DNA of 64,000 bases from Puia dinghuensis (GTDB lineage: Bacteria > Bacteroidota > Bacteroidia > Chitinophagales > Chitinophagaceae): the NCBI RefSeq assembly GCF_014642875.1, contig NZ_BMJC01000002.1, forward strand, positions 992,001-1,056,000. Reading direction: 5' to 3'. Shown piece by piece: positions 1 through 7,862 of the stretch. Position 1 is the stretch's first letter. Each line of letters begins with the position of its first letter. Below the pieces are notes generated by a model that saw nothing but the letters and a program-made list of their open reading frames with translations, did not search any database and was not told where the DNA came from. Both the position numbers and the translations under genes were made by a program.

Positions 1-135
1 CTGGGCGTAGCTCACCTTTGTCGTGTCGCAGGTAGTACTCCCTGACAACTTGTCCTCGCTTTCCTTGGAGCAGCCGGAAAGGTAGACTACGAATCCGCTG
101 ATGACCAATGCCACTAATAGAAACTTTCGGTTCAT
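1..135 (-). CDS. Lipoprotein, N-terminal part only (possible c-type cytochrome)
   Basis: The gene runs off the left edge, so only about 45 residues are visible. They begin MNRKFLLVALVISGFVVYL and continue into a lipobox, LSGC, so the mature protein should be lipid-anchored by that cysteine. After the anchor comes a short Lys/Glu/Ser linker and a CDTT-x-VSYAQ stretch. In Bacteroidota, lipoproteins with this CDTT-VSY start often continue into a small haem-binding (CxxCH) domain, but that part lies outside the window, so the cytochrome reading is inference. It is the last visible gene of the minus-strand operon, 26 bp after the OB-fold gene. Confidence 0.6.
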   Translation of the reverse strand, partial: MNRKFLLVALVISGFVVYLSGCSKESEDKLSGSTTCDTTKVSYAQ

Positions 136-161
136 AATTATGCTGTTTGTTTTAATAGTCT

Positions 162-584
162 TTATTTTTCCGGAACGCAATCGGCGAGATTGACATCCAT
201 CAGGAAACCGGTGCACCTGCCTTTAACCGTAACCTTTTCGCCGGTTTTGGGTTCGGGGTCGACCTTTGTACCGGGGAAGAGCTGGCAGTTGATGCCACCG
301 CCACCGGGTTGAGTAGACAATATCCAGATGACGGAATTTCCTGTATGCTGTATCTCGGTGAGGCGGCCGGTGACGGAGATCACTTTCCCCAAATATTTCT
401 GGTCGGCCGTGTGTTCGTCCGCCTGGTATTGATGGTAGAGGGTATCGGCGTCGATGGTCACGTCTACAGTCTCGCCGGCGGCGCTCCGGTGTGGCTTTTC
501 ATACAGATGCCAGCCCCAGGCCAGGCCGATGAGGAGTAACAGCAAAGGAATCCCTATCCACAAAATGGTTCTCTTTTTTCGCAT
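162..584 (-). CDS. Membrane-anchored OB-fold (tRNA_anti-like) protein
   Basis: A 140-residue protein with one N-terminal hydrophobic segment (about residues 8-25) after a basic MRKKR start, so it is exported or anchored with the rest outside the cytoplasm. Residues about 45-138 look like the small OB-fold domain called tRNA_anti-like: a YLGKVISVTGRL strand pair, then GEKVTVKGRCTGF, then a short DVNLADC end. In bacterial exported proteins this fold is of unknown function and no nucleic-acid role should be assumed. It starts 11 bp after the barrel protein gene ends, so the two are probably co-transcribed. Confidence 0.6.
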   Translation of the reverse strand: MRKKRTILWIGIPLLLLLIGLAWGWHLYEKPHRSAAGETVDVTIDADTLYHQYQADEHTADQKYLGKVISVTGRLTEIQHTGNSVIWILSTQPGGGGINCQLFPGTKVDPEPKTGEKVTVKGRCTGFLMDVNLADCVPEK

Positions 585-595
585 GGTGTTTACAG

Positions 596-2017
596 TTATT
601 TTTTATTTCCCCAGAGCCGTCGCGTAATGCCGACGTTGACACCGGTACTCATGATCGGCAGGCTACCCGTGCCTATCCCGCCAAGGGGTAGTCTCACATA
701 AGGCTCAACCCGCAGGTTGCCCACTTTCCCCAGCCGTTGTTCGAAGCCTGCGCTCAGATTGACAACGGAAAACGGGTATTGGGATGACTTTTTCCAGTCA
801 TAGCTACCGTCCCAGGTGCGGGAGGTAGTATAATTTTCGGCAGCATAGTTGTATTTCTCGCGCGTCATCAGGTAAGTGGAAAAGCCGGCGGTGGCGAACC
901 ATCTTGTCTTTCCGGCCGGATTGAAAGTATACCGGACGTTGAGCGGGATCTCCCACATATAGCATGTGCCATCGAGGTTGAGGAGATCGACGTACGGTGG
1001 TATGTTTAGTTTCTTTGTGCTGAAGTATTCCCCCTCGGTATAATATCTTTTCCTGTCGACATAGACTCCGGTTTCTACAGCCCATCTGTCGTTGAAGGCA
1101 TAGCCCACCAGAACGCCAAACGTACTTCCTACCCCTTTCATCGATTGGAATTTCACCACGCTGAAGTCGGGAGCGGCGAGGACCCCTGCATACAAGAACG
1201 AAGATCTTTTCTTCGGGGATGCCTGCTTTTTGGCGACACTGGAGTCTTTTGGCGGCGCCTTTACGTCGACTGAAAGATTCCAGGGGCCGGTGGTAGGCGC
1301 AAGTTGTCCGTCGATGCCGGCAGACCGCAGGGTAAACGCGGAAGCAACCGGGTTGGAGTTGGCCGGATGATTGCTGGTGCTGGCCGGATGATTGCTGGCG
1401 ATGCCGCGATCAGCAACTTTGTCCGCGTCAGGGTACGAAGTATGGTCCGCGGCGAAGCGGTCTCTATTGTGCTTTGTACGGGTGATATTGGCCCCGGCCG
1501 TTTTGCGATTGGCGGCTGTGTGGTTGGTCCCAGCCGTTGAGCGATTGGCTTCCGTGGTGTTAAGATTGCGCAGGGTGGTTGTACGATTGGTTCCCGCGGC
1601 TGTGCGATCGGCTTCGGGAGTTGCGTGATTGGCTCCGGTTGCAGTGTGATCGGCTTCGGGAGTCGTGCGGTCAGTGCGAGCCGGCCCGGCCGGAGTTGTA
1701 GCCGTAGCCGGCGTCGAAGTTGCAGCCGGTGTGGAGACGACAACAGTATTGACAGCCTGGCCGCTTCCGGCGCCGTGCCCCATCTGATGCCAGGTGTAAT
1801 AACCCGCTCCGCCAAGGGGCAGCAGGAGGAAGAACCATAAGAATTTCCTTCTCTTACGTTTATCGGTTTCAACCGCGTCGGCGTAGAGTTTAGGGGGTGC
1901 ATCTTTTTCGAGTGCGGCGGACATCCTGTCCCAGTCGGAACTGTCTGTCCTCAGCGGGTATTTTTCGGACGCCCGCCGAAAAAGATCATCGAAGTCGGTG
2001 TCCTTTAAATTTGACAT
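596..2017 (-). CDS. Membrane-spanning protein with disordered linker and outer-membrane beta-barrel domain
   Basis: 473 residues in three parts. Residues 1-58 are a charged cytoplasmic head with a DDLFRRASEKYP motif, typical of Bacteroidota proteins encoded beside ECF sigma factors. One membrane helix follows (about 60-76, LWFFLLLPLGGAGYY). Residues about 85-250 are a Thr/Ala/Asn-rich linker with 14-residue repeats. The C-terminal 200 residues look like a PorT/OmpW-like beta-barrel (AGVLAAPDF, GVLVGYAFNDRWAVETGVYV, ending in GVNVGITRRLW). Its start overlaps the sigma factor end by 13 bp, indicating translational coupling. A head in the cytoplasm joined to an outer-membrane barrel suggests it may span the envelope and act as the sigma factor's partner; that role is inferred. 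Confidence 0.7.
   Translation of the reverse strand: MSNLKDTDFDDLFRRASEKYPLRTDSSDWDRMSAALEKDAPPKLYADAVETDKRKRRKFLWFFLLLPLGGAGYYTWHQMGHGAGSGQAVNTVVVSTPAATSTPATATTPAGPARTDRTTPEADHTATGANHATPEADRTAAGTNRTTTLRNLNTTEANRSTAGTNHTAANRKTAGANITRTKHNRDRFAADHTSYPDADKVADRGIASNHPASTSNHPANSNPVASAFTLRSAGIDGQLAPTTGPWNLSVDVKAPPKDSSVAKKQASPKKRSSFLYAGVLAAPDFSVVKFQSMKGVGSTFGVLVGYAFNDRWAVETGVYVDRKRYYTEGEYFSTKKLNIPPYVDLLNLDGTCYMWEIPLNVRYTFNPAGKTRWFATAGFSTYLMTREKYNYAAENYTTSRTWDGSYDWKKSSQYPFSVVNLSAGFEQRLGKVGNLRVEPYVRLPLGGIGTGSLPIMSTGVNVGITRRLWGNKK
1520..1680 (-). repeat. 14-residue (42-bp) degenerate repeats in the linker of the barrel protein
   Basis: The linker contains blocks such as TPEADHTATGANHA, TPEADRTAAGTNRT and TTEANRSTAGTNHT, i.e. 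a 42-bp unit rich in Thr, Ala and Asn. At DNA level the string gatcggcttcgggagt recurs 42 bp apart near 1606 and 1648. Such a repeat would give an extended flexible tether and is a likely site of copy-number change. Confidence 0.6.
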
Positions 2018-2580
2018 AATATTTTTTCGCTGTTTTCTGCGGTCAGGGCCTTTTGCAAATGAACGCGGGCTTTGGATAAGTTAGATTTAGAGGTTCCTGT
2101 CGTAATCCCCAGCATTTTCGCTATCTCGGGATGGGAATATCCTTCGATGACGTGCAGGTTGAATACCATACGATAGGCCGGGGGCAGGTCTTTCACCAAT
2201 GCGATGAGTTCTTTGTACAAAACCGAATTATCTGATGACTGCCCGTCGTCCTTGTGTTCCCATACATGTTCGGGGATCGGATAGCTATGGGTGTTATTCA
2301 TTTCCCTTCGCATATAGTCGATGGCCGCATTGATAACGACCCTTCTGATCCAGCCGATGAGGAGCATTTCCACCTTCTCCTTGTCGCGTACCTCGAAACG
2401 GCTGAAATTCCTGAACATTTTCAGAAAAGCATCATGAGTGACTTCCGTGGCCTGCTCGTAGGTATTGACATACCGGAAGGCAATTTTGAGACACAGGCCA
2501 TAGTATTGATCGTACAGCATTTTCTGGCTATGCCGGTCCTGCTGGGCGCAACCTGCGATGATATGAAGTAGTTTTTCCAA
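2005..2580 (-). CDS. ECF-family RNA polymerase sigma factor
   Basis: 191 residues with the two ECF domains. Region 2 (about 12-95) has ATEVTHDAFLKMFRN and LIGWIRRVVINAAIDYMRR, which match the core-binding and -10-melting segments. Region 4 (about 125-180) has LPPAYRMVFNLHVIEGYSHPEIAKMLGI followed by a helix-turn-helix ending KARVHLQKAL. It should direct transcription of its own operon. The gene downstream overlaps it by 13 bp and encodes a protein with a cytoplasmic head, the usual place for an anti-sigma or partner function. No classical zinc-finger anti-sigma gene is visible. Confidence 0.9.
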   Translation of the reverse strand: MEKLLHIIAGCAQQDRHSQKMLYDQYYGLCLKIAFRYVNTYEQATEVTHDAFLKMFRNFSRFEVRDKEKVEMLLIGWIRRVVINAAIDYMRREMNNTHSYPIPEHVWEHKDDGQSSDNSVLYKELIALVKDLPPAYRMVFNLHVIEGYSHPEIAKMLGITTGTSKSNLSKARVHLQKALTAENSEKILCQI

Positions 2581-2876
2581 GTGTAGATTACTTACGTACC
2601 GATATTACCGATATGCTTGCTAATGAGTTGTTTTCGCCTATTGCAGACTAAACGCCTTATTTTTCATAGGGGTTGCCTCGGTTTTGGAAGCTTCGGACGG
2701 GCTTTTGGGGGCGGGTCCCGCCTGGCCGGACGAATATCGATCGGCGATAAGCAGCTCATCTGTAAGGAGTTGGATATGTTCAGCCACATGCAAAAATTGC
2801 CCACCGACGGTCGTCGGCAGGCAATTTACCACTTTTTTCGGGCATCTTCGGCGAGATCCGTTTGAGCCGCCACCTA
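2581..2876. other. Intergenic region between sigma factor and LytTR gene
   Basis: About 296 bases with no convincing gene. The side next to the LytTR gene holds a strong minus-strand terminator. The remainder should carry the promoter of the ECF sigma factor operon, but I see no clear TAnnTTTG box. A 64-codon minus-strand open frame here begins inside the terminator hairpin and is rejected. Confidence 0.6.
2792..2827 (-). terminator. Rho-independent terminator after the LytTR gene
   Basis: Read on the minus strand the hairpin has an AAATTGCC/GGCAATTT outer stem, a small tg/tg internal loop, a CCGAC/GTCGG inner stem and a GACC loop, followed at once by a run of T. It lies about 50 bases after the LytTR stop codon, where a terminator is expected. 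Confidence 0.8.
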
Positions 2877-3260
2877 CTACAGCTCGAGTTCGGAAAGAAC
2901 GTCGCTATGTATACTGCGGATGGGCTCGCGGAAGGAGTCGTTGGAGAGAATGGTCACCACATCGGGCAAAGCATTCCGATACTGCTCGCCGATGGCGATC
3001 TTCTCACCAGAGAGATAGACGTACTTATTGTCGAAGGAAAGTATCTTGTCGATAGCGATGATATAGCCCCGGTGTATACGGCAGAACAGTTCGCGGGGCA
3101 GAAGCTTTTCCCACTGCTTAAGCGTGACCAATACAAGGGCGGTGGGCCTTTCTTCCAGGACCAGCCGCGTATAGTTCTTCCGGGCTTCGATATACAGGAT
3201 ATGCCGGAAATCCACTTTCACAAATCTACCTTCGTGACGGATAAAGAAAAAAGATTGCAC
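2877..3260 (-). CDS. Stand-alone LytTR-type DNA-binding regulator
   Basis: 127 residues that are essentially one LytTR domain: FVKVDFRHILYIEARKNYTR, then LVTLKQWEKLLP and FCRIHRGYIIAIDKI, a classic pattern. There is no receiver domain, so it is not a complete two-component regulator. The first usable start is GTG at 3260. The same frame stays open for about 25 residues upstream and includes family-like NPFFDSKF, but that stretch has no ATG, GTG or TTG, so either a non-standard start is used or the N-terminus is cut. It lies downstream of the RteC-like gene and ends in a strong terminator. Confidence 0.8.
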   Translation of the reverse strand: MQSFFFIRHEGRFVKVDFRHILYIEARKNYTRLVLEERPTALVLVTLKQWEKLLPRELFCRIHRGYIIAIDKILSFDNKYVYLSGEKIAIGEQYRNALPDVVTILSNDSFREPIRSIHSDVLSELEL

Positions 3261-3325
3261 TTGCTGAAATTTACTGTCAAAAAAAGGGTTATTGCGGGGG
3301 TTGTTTCTCAGGTTGCGAGAGGTTG

Positions 3326-3407
3326 CTATCGGATCTCACCTGCGAAAAGGGCCTCCAGCAACAGCACATAGTTGTTGCGCTTATCCTGGAATCGCTTCGA
3401 CGGGTAA
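3326..3407 (-). pseudogene. Out-of-frame remnant downstream of the RteC-like gene
   Basis: Directly after the stop of the RteC-like gene, in a frame shifted by one base, a start-less stretch encodes PDYPSKRF followed by QDKRNNYVLLLEALFAGEIR and then a stop. Its LLLEALFAGE core resembles the beginning of the C-terminal domain that full-length RteC proteins carry at this position (a helix of the type ELIYAL). I read it as the start of a lost C-terminal domain separated by a frameshift. The match is weak and done by eye. Confidence 0.35.
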
Positions 3408-3968
3408 TCAGGCCTCAAGATAGTTTACCAGTTTTTGTTTAATATACTGTTCATACAACTCGTACGCCTTCATGATGGTGACCAACGGGTCCCTTGGCGA
3501 GATCAGCTCGGCGTCGAGGTCGTGGATATGGTCGGTAGAGTGATGGCTTGCAGAACACCCCGGCGTACGCAGGAAGTATTCGGCATCGTGGTGGGTATCA
3601 CCTTCCCGCATATAGCGGCAAAACTCCCGGTTGTCATCATAGAACCGCTGCATCTTACGCTCTTCCCATCGCCAGAACCGTTTCAATTCGAGAATGTCGT
3701 TCAGGGGGGCGAAAAGAATAGCATGATACCGGAAAGTGTAATACTCGATAAAAGAAGCAAAAGCGGGTTTTACTTCCTTGAAAAAACGAATCTCGTCGCA
3801 TACATCCCCAAAACCGTTGGATTTTACCTGTTGGCATATCTTCCCCCAGTAATCCAGGCTGGATTTGAAACAGGCTTCGATCATTTCCATTTCGGTACGT
3901 GATGTAGCTTCATGGGAATGGAAGGCAGTCAACAGTTGGTGGTAATATTCCTGATATTCAGGCGACAT
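3408..3968 (-). CDS. RteC-like protein, N-terminal domain only
   Basis: 186 residues from the ATG at 3968; an upstream in-frame ATG at 4046 adds 26 unlikely residues and is not used. The DEIRFFKEVKPAF motif, the aromatic IEYYTFRYH segment, REFCRYMREGDTHHDAEYFLR and the closing IMKAYELYEQYIKQKL helix are those of RteC, first known as a regulator of Bacteroides conjugative transposons and widespread in Chitinophagaceae outside such elements. Full-length members have a further C-terminal domain of roughly 90 residues that is missing here. No conjugation genes are nearby, so this is probably a resident or relic regulator. Confidence 0.7.
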   Translation of the reverse strand: MSPEYQEYYHQLLTAFHSHEATSRTEMEMIEACFKSSLDYWGKICQQVKSNGFGDVCDEIRFFKEVKPAFASFIEYYTFRYHAILFAPLNDILELKRFWRWEERKMQRFYDDNREFCRYMREGDTHHDAEYFLRTPGCSASHHSTDHIHDLDAELISPRDPLVTIMKAYELYEQYIKQKLVNYLEA

Positions 3969-4089
3969 AGTTCGTAAGAAAGGTTTAGTATGCTGTCCGG
4001 CATAAAAACAGCAGGGCCTTGTAGACACAAACCCCGGAGGACTCAAAGGTCACATGAGAAAACACTACACTTTATATAACTAAAAACAA

Positions 4090-4103
4090 ACGAAATCTTT
4101 CGT
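4090..4103. promoter_or_regulatory. Palindrome ACGAAA-tc-TTTCGT, possible operator
   Basis: A perfect two-fold symmetric site with 6-base arms and a 2-base centre, lying about 120 bases upstream of the RteC-like start codon. Its size and symmetry fit a dimeric regulator's binding site, but a chance palindrome in AT-rich DNA is possible. Confidence 0.25.
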
Positions 4104-4422
4104 CTGGATACAAAAAAATTGGCCTAAATGGAACAAGTGTGGATAGGACGGTAAATCTATACGATTCCCCCGCAGCATTTCAAAAAACTACATGAACCCT
4201 CCCAAGGACTACACGAAGGGTCGTTTTTTAACCACTAAATTAGAAATTTTTAGCAACCTTTTAGCAGGCCTTTGGGGACTTTTTGGACCATTGGCTTTTT
4301 ACGACCGCAGTCGAGCCTGCAGAGGGAGAGAAGATGGACAGGGGAAAATAAATTATAGAAAAATGGCCTCTATATGTTAATTCTTAGTTAGATTGCAAAA
4401 AGAAAGGCCCACTGTAGAAACA

Positions 4423-4550
4423 GCTGGCCTCTAACGATTGCTTGCCATATGAAAAAAGGTAGTAATATCTTTTTAACTGATTAACTCAGTTTTATTTCGA
4501 ATGAGCCTCTAACGAATGCCTGTAAAACGATTGCTGCCATTTTTAACTCA
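4423..4550. repeat. Degenerate direct repeats in non-coding DNA
   Basis: The string gcctctaacga-t/a-tgc occurs near 4425 and 4504. aacgattgct(t)gccat occurs near 4431 and 4528, and tttttaact near 4471 and 4541. The order suggests an old duplication of about 75-100 bases that has since drifted. No terminal inverted repeats or transposase are present. Confidence 0.4.
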
Positions 4551-4681
4551 TTCTCTATGTCAAAGGTACTATCCAACGGCTTGCTGCTCTAATCAAATAA
4601 TCGGTAAGTTAATCATGTCAAAATGATAATTTTAGTGTCAAAATCCTTTGCAGGACTGCGTTTTAGGACAATCCCTTCATT

Positions 4682-6241
4682 ATGGCCAACCGGTTTTCAG
4701 ATACCTTATTCCAACTTATACATTCGCTCGAAAAGTCAGAAAAAAGGCATTTTAAACTTTATATCAAAAGAAGCTCGACAAAGGAAGATCTGAAGATCGT
4801 CCAGCTTTTCGACGCGTTGGATAAGCTGAACGACTATGACGAAAAAAGCCTCTTAAAAAAGCTGCCGGGGATAGAGAAACCCCAGCTCTCCAATCTCAAG
4901 ACCCACCTTTACAAACAGATTCTGGCCAGCCTCCGGCTGCTGAAAAGCGCCGACAGCATCGACCTGCAGTTGAATGAAATGTTCGACTACGCTCATATCC
5001 TGTATAAGAAAGGGTTGTTCCAGCAAAGCCTGCGCTGGCTGGACAGGGCCAAGGAGACTGCAAAGGCCAACCAGAAAAACAATTTCCTCGTCCAGGTGCT
5101 GTCGCTGGAAAAACGCATCGAGACACTACACATCACTCATAGCATGCAGATGCGGGCCGAACAGCTGTCGGCAGAATCCAACGAAGTCATCGGGCGTATC
5201 GACATGGTGGCCAGGCTGTCGAACCTGGCCCTGCTGGTCTACAGCTGGTACATCCACAACGGGCACGCCCGTAATGAAAAGGACGAAGAGCGTATCCGCC
5301 AGTATTTGAAGGAACAACTGCCACCGAATGCCTGGGTACAGACGGGTTTCTACGAGCGGCTGTATCTCTACCAAAGCTACAACTGGTATGCCTTTATCCG
5401 CCAGGACTTCCTGATGTACTACCGGTATTCCCAAAAATGGCTCGATCTGTTCGATGAGCAGCCGCTGATGATCCGGGTAGAGACCGGGCACTATATCAAG
5501 GCCCTTCACAACCTGTTGAATGCGCACTTTGATCTCCGCAATTACCAGAAATTCGAGGTCACCCTGCGGAAGTTCGAGGCCTTTGCCCAGACCGACAGGG
5601 TTCGCGAGAACGATAACTTTCGCATCCAGTCCTTTGTGTATATCACCACGGCCAAGATCAACCAGGTCTTTATGCTCGGCAATTTCAAGGAAGGGCTTGT
5701 CATGGTGCCGGAGATAGAGGAGAAACTGGCAGAATACGATCTTTTCATCGATCGCCACCGGATCCTCGTCCTGAATTATAAGATCGCTTCGATGTATTTC
5801 GGCGCCGGAGATTATGGAACCTGCATCGACTACCTGCAGCGGATCATCAACGACCAGCTTGACCTGCGCAACGACCTCCAATGCTACGCCCGGGTGCTCC
5901 ACCTGATGGCGCATTTCGAACTGAAGAATTTCGACCTGATGGAATCGCTGACCAAGTCGGTCTACCGGTTCATGGCCAAGCGCGAACGGCTGACGAGGGT
6001 GGAAGAAGAGATGTTCAAATTCCTGCGCACTTCCTTCCAGACCTCCCGGGCAGGGCTGCGCGCCGAATTCGAGAAATTCCTGGAGAAGATAAAGCACTTC
6101 GAGAAGAACCGGTTTGAGGCCCGCGCTTTTGCCTACCTCGACCTTGTTTCCTGGGTCGAAAGCAGGGTTTACCAGCGGCCGATGAGTGAGATCATCGGGG
6201 AGAAATACCGCAGCAGCAAGCGGAAGATGGAAGCGGCTTAG
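4682..6241 (+). CDS. Conserved helical-repeat protein of unknown function
   Basis: 519 residues with no signal peptide or membrane segment, so cytoplasmic. It opens with a short basic region (SEKRHFKLYIKR) that may contact nucleic acid or protein. The rest is almost all amphipathic helices in TPR-like pairs, for example ILYKKGLFQQSLRWLDRAKE and ASMYFGAGDYGTCIDYLQRI. I recognise it as a Bacteroidota-type conserved protein but cannot name a function. The start ATG at 4682 is followed immediately by conserved-looking sequence. Its TAG stop shares bases with the stop codon of the convergent flavin oxidoreductase gene. Confidence 0.75.
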   Translation: MANRFSDTLFQLIHSLEKSEKRHFKLYIKRSSTKEDLKIVQLFDALDKLNDYDEKSLLKKLPGIEKPQLSNLKTHLYKQILASLRLLKSADSIDLQLNEMFDYAHILYKKGLFQQSLRWLDRAKETAKANQKNNFLVQVLSLEKRIETLHITHSMQMRAEQLSAESNEVIGRIDMVARLSNLALLVYSWYIHNGHARNEKDEERIRQYLKEQLPPNAWVQTGFYERLYLYQSYNWYAFIRQDFLMYYRYSQKWLDLFDEQPLMIRVETGHYIKALHNLLNAHFDLRNYQKFEVTLRKFEAFAQTDRVRENDNFRIQSFVYITTAKINQVFMLGNFKEGLVMVPEIEEKLAEYDLFIDRHRILVLNYKIASMYFGAGDYGTCIDYLQRIINDQLDLRNDLQCYARVLHLMAHFELKNFDLMESLTKSVYRFMAKRERLTRVEEEMFKFLRTSFQTSRAGLRAEFEKFLEKIKHFEKNRFEARAFAYLDLVSWVESRVYQRPMSEIIGEKYRSSKRKMEAA

Positions 6242-7692
6242 CGAAAAATGTCCTTCAACGCCCGGCGCGCGGCGTGATAACCGCACATCCCATGGACTCC
6301 CCCACCCGGTGGAGTGGCGGACGAACAGATATAGATACCTTTTGCCGAGGTGCGGTAGGGCGAGCGCCGCAGGGCCGGTCGCGTAAACAGCTGCCGGATA
6401 TCCATCACTCCGCCATTGATATCCCCACCGATGTAATTTGGATTATATTCTTCCATCTGCGCCGTATCCATGGTGTGACGCGCCAGGATGCGTTCGCGAA
6501 AGCCGGGAGCAAAGCGTTCGACCTGTGCTTCGATGGTGGCGGTCATGTCCTTGCGTGAGCCGCCGGGTACATGACAATAGGCCCAGCCCGTATGTTTGCC
6601 CTGCGGGGCGCGGGAATCATCAAACAGGGACTGCTGTGTCAGCAGGACAAATGGCTTTTCGGCATGCCCTCCCCTTGCCGTCAGCGCTTCCGCGGCAGCA
6701 ATCTCGTCAAAAGTGTTTCCCAGGTGTACGGTCCCTGCCTCACGGCAGCCAGCAGCCGCAAACGGTACGGCTCCGTCCAGCGCCCAGTCTATCTTGAATA
6801 CCCCCATACCATAACGATATTTCTCCAGTTGCCAGCGATAGAGGGATGACCAGCGGTGGCCACCCAGCTGCAGCAGTTGCCGAGGGGTGAGGTCGAGCAG
6901 GAGTGCCCTGCTGGAGGGTAATTGCGAGAGCTGGGTGATATAGGTGCCGGTGTGGATGATACCTCCGAGGGCTGTGAAATAAGCCGCAAGGGCCTGCGCC
7001 AGGGCTGCAGAACCACCACGGGGAAGCGGCCAGCCTTTACCGTGACCCGTCATCAGGAAGATGAGGGCGACGGCGGCCGTTGTCAGGTTGCTGAGCGGTT
7101 GCATGGCATGGGCCGCCATCCCGGCGATGAGGGCTTTTGCTTCTGCCGTTCTAAACCGTCTGGCAAGATGGGTTACGCTGGGAATGCCCTGGTAGCCGAA
7201 TTTCGCCATCAGCAGAGGATGCGCAGGAAAATGCAGGGGCGCCAATAGGTCGGGGGCAAGTAGCGGCCAGTGCTGCGTCAAGGGTGTCACCAGCCGGAGA
7301 TAGGCCGCTTCGTCGACGCCCAGCGACAGGGCCGTCGCTTCGGGGGAGCGCACCAGGGTTGCGGCCTTCGTGATGTCGGATGGCCCGGCAGTGTGGGCCG
7401 GGATGTCCAGCGGGTGCGCCGCGGCGACAGGGGGGTGTATCCATTCGAGGCCATGCTCCCGGAGAGGCAGCGTGCTAAAGAAAGGAGAGCCGATGCCAAG
7501 GGGATGAATGGCCGAGCAGATGTCATGGATGAAGCCGGGCAGGGTCAGTTGAGCCGACCGCAAACCGCCGCCGATGTCCTTACGGCCTTCGATGAGCAGC
7601 ACCGAGAGGCCTTTTTGCTGAAGGGTGATGGCCGCCGCCAGCCCGTTTGGGCCGGAACCAAGCACCACGGCGTCGAAATCGCTTTTGACCAT
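6238..7692 (-). CDS. FAD-dependent oxidoreductase of the phytoene-desaturase/PYROXD2 type
   Basis: 484 residues from the ATG at 7692; an open extension to 7761 lacks family-like sequence. The N-terminus is a Rossmann FAD-binding motif, VVLGSGPNGLAAA at about residues 9-21, followed by GGGLRSAQLTLPGF, the second dinucleotide-binding signature of this superfamily. The C-terminus carries YICSSATPPGGGVHGMCGYHAA, the usual FAD-contacting end in carotenoid-desaturase-like enzymes. The substrate is unknown and no carotenoid genes are adjacent. It stands alone between two convergent or divergent neighbours. Confidence 0.85.
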   Translation of the reverse strand: MVKSDFDAVVLGSGPNGLAAAITLQQKGLSVLLIEGRKDIGGGLRSAQLTLPGFIHDICSAIHPLGIGSPFFSTLPLREHGLEWIHPPVAAAHPLDIPAHTAGPSDITKAATLVRSPEATALSLGVDEAAYLRLVTPLTQHWPLLAPDLLAPLHFPAHPLLMAKFGYQGIPSVTHLARRFRTAEAKALIAGMAAHAMQPLSNLTTAAVALIFLMTGHGKGWPLPRGGSAALAQALAAYFTALGGIIHTGTYITQLSQLPSSRALLLDLTPRQLLQLGGHRWSSLYRWQLEKYRYGMGVFKIDWALDGAVPFAAAGCREAGTVHLGNTFDEIAAAEALTARGGHAEKPFVLLTQQSLFDDSRAPQGKHTGWAYCHVPGGSRKDMTATIEAQVERFAPGFRERILARHTMDTAQMEEYNPNYIGGDINGGVMDIRQLFTRPALRRSPYRTSAKGIYICSSATPPGGGVHGMCGYHAARRALKDIFR

Positions 7693-7695
7693 GCG

Positions 7696-7703
7696 TAAAG
7701 ATA
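7696..7703 (-). promoter_or_regulatory. TATCTTTA box directly before the flavin oxidoreductase start
   Basis: On the minus strand TATCTTTA, a one-base variant of the Bacteroidota -7 box TAnnTTTG, ends only 3 bases before the ATG at 7692. If used, the transcript would begin at or next to the start codon. Confidence 0.35.
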
Positions 7704-7862
7704 AGCGCGTTTTACCTTTTCCCGCAATCACCGGAGGTGGTTGGTCCGCCAGGACAGACATTAGCCCAAGGCCGGAGATGCGTTAATTTTAGCCTAAAGC
7801 GCATCGACGGCCACCATATCCCTCCCTTAAATAAGTTATATTTAGTATCTAATACAGCGGGT

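Larger units (their letters stand above)
3969..4681. other. AT-rich intergenic region with degenerate repeats
   Basis: About 700 bases, markedly richer in A and T than the flanks and without a convincing gene. A 62-codon plus-strand open frame at 4192-4380 has no recognisable features. The stretch should hold the divergent promoters of the RteC-like gene and of the gene at 4682. It contains a perfect 14-base palindrome, an AACTGA/TCAGTT inverted repeat at 4475-4491, and partly duplicated segments between about 4423 and 4550. Confidence 0.6.

Noticed and set aside
2638-2832. 64-codon minus-strand open frame between LytTR and sigma genes
   Set aside because: Its first codons are formed by the terminator hairpin of the LytTR gene, and the sequence matches no pattern I know.
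4192-4380. 62-codon plus-strand open frame in the AT-rich intergenic region
   Set aside because: No recognisable domain, no promoter box, composition like the surrounding non-coding DNA.
5126-6286. 386-codon open frame antisense to the helical-repeat gene
   Set aside because: Shadow frame in a GC-rich gene; lacks motifs, while the plus-strand protein has clear amphipathic helices.
7737-7862. Upstream extension of the DUF4251 frame
   Set aside because: The signal peptide begins at the ATG at 7863; the extension is not protein-like.
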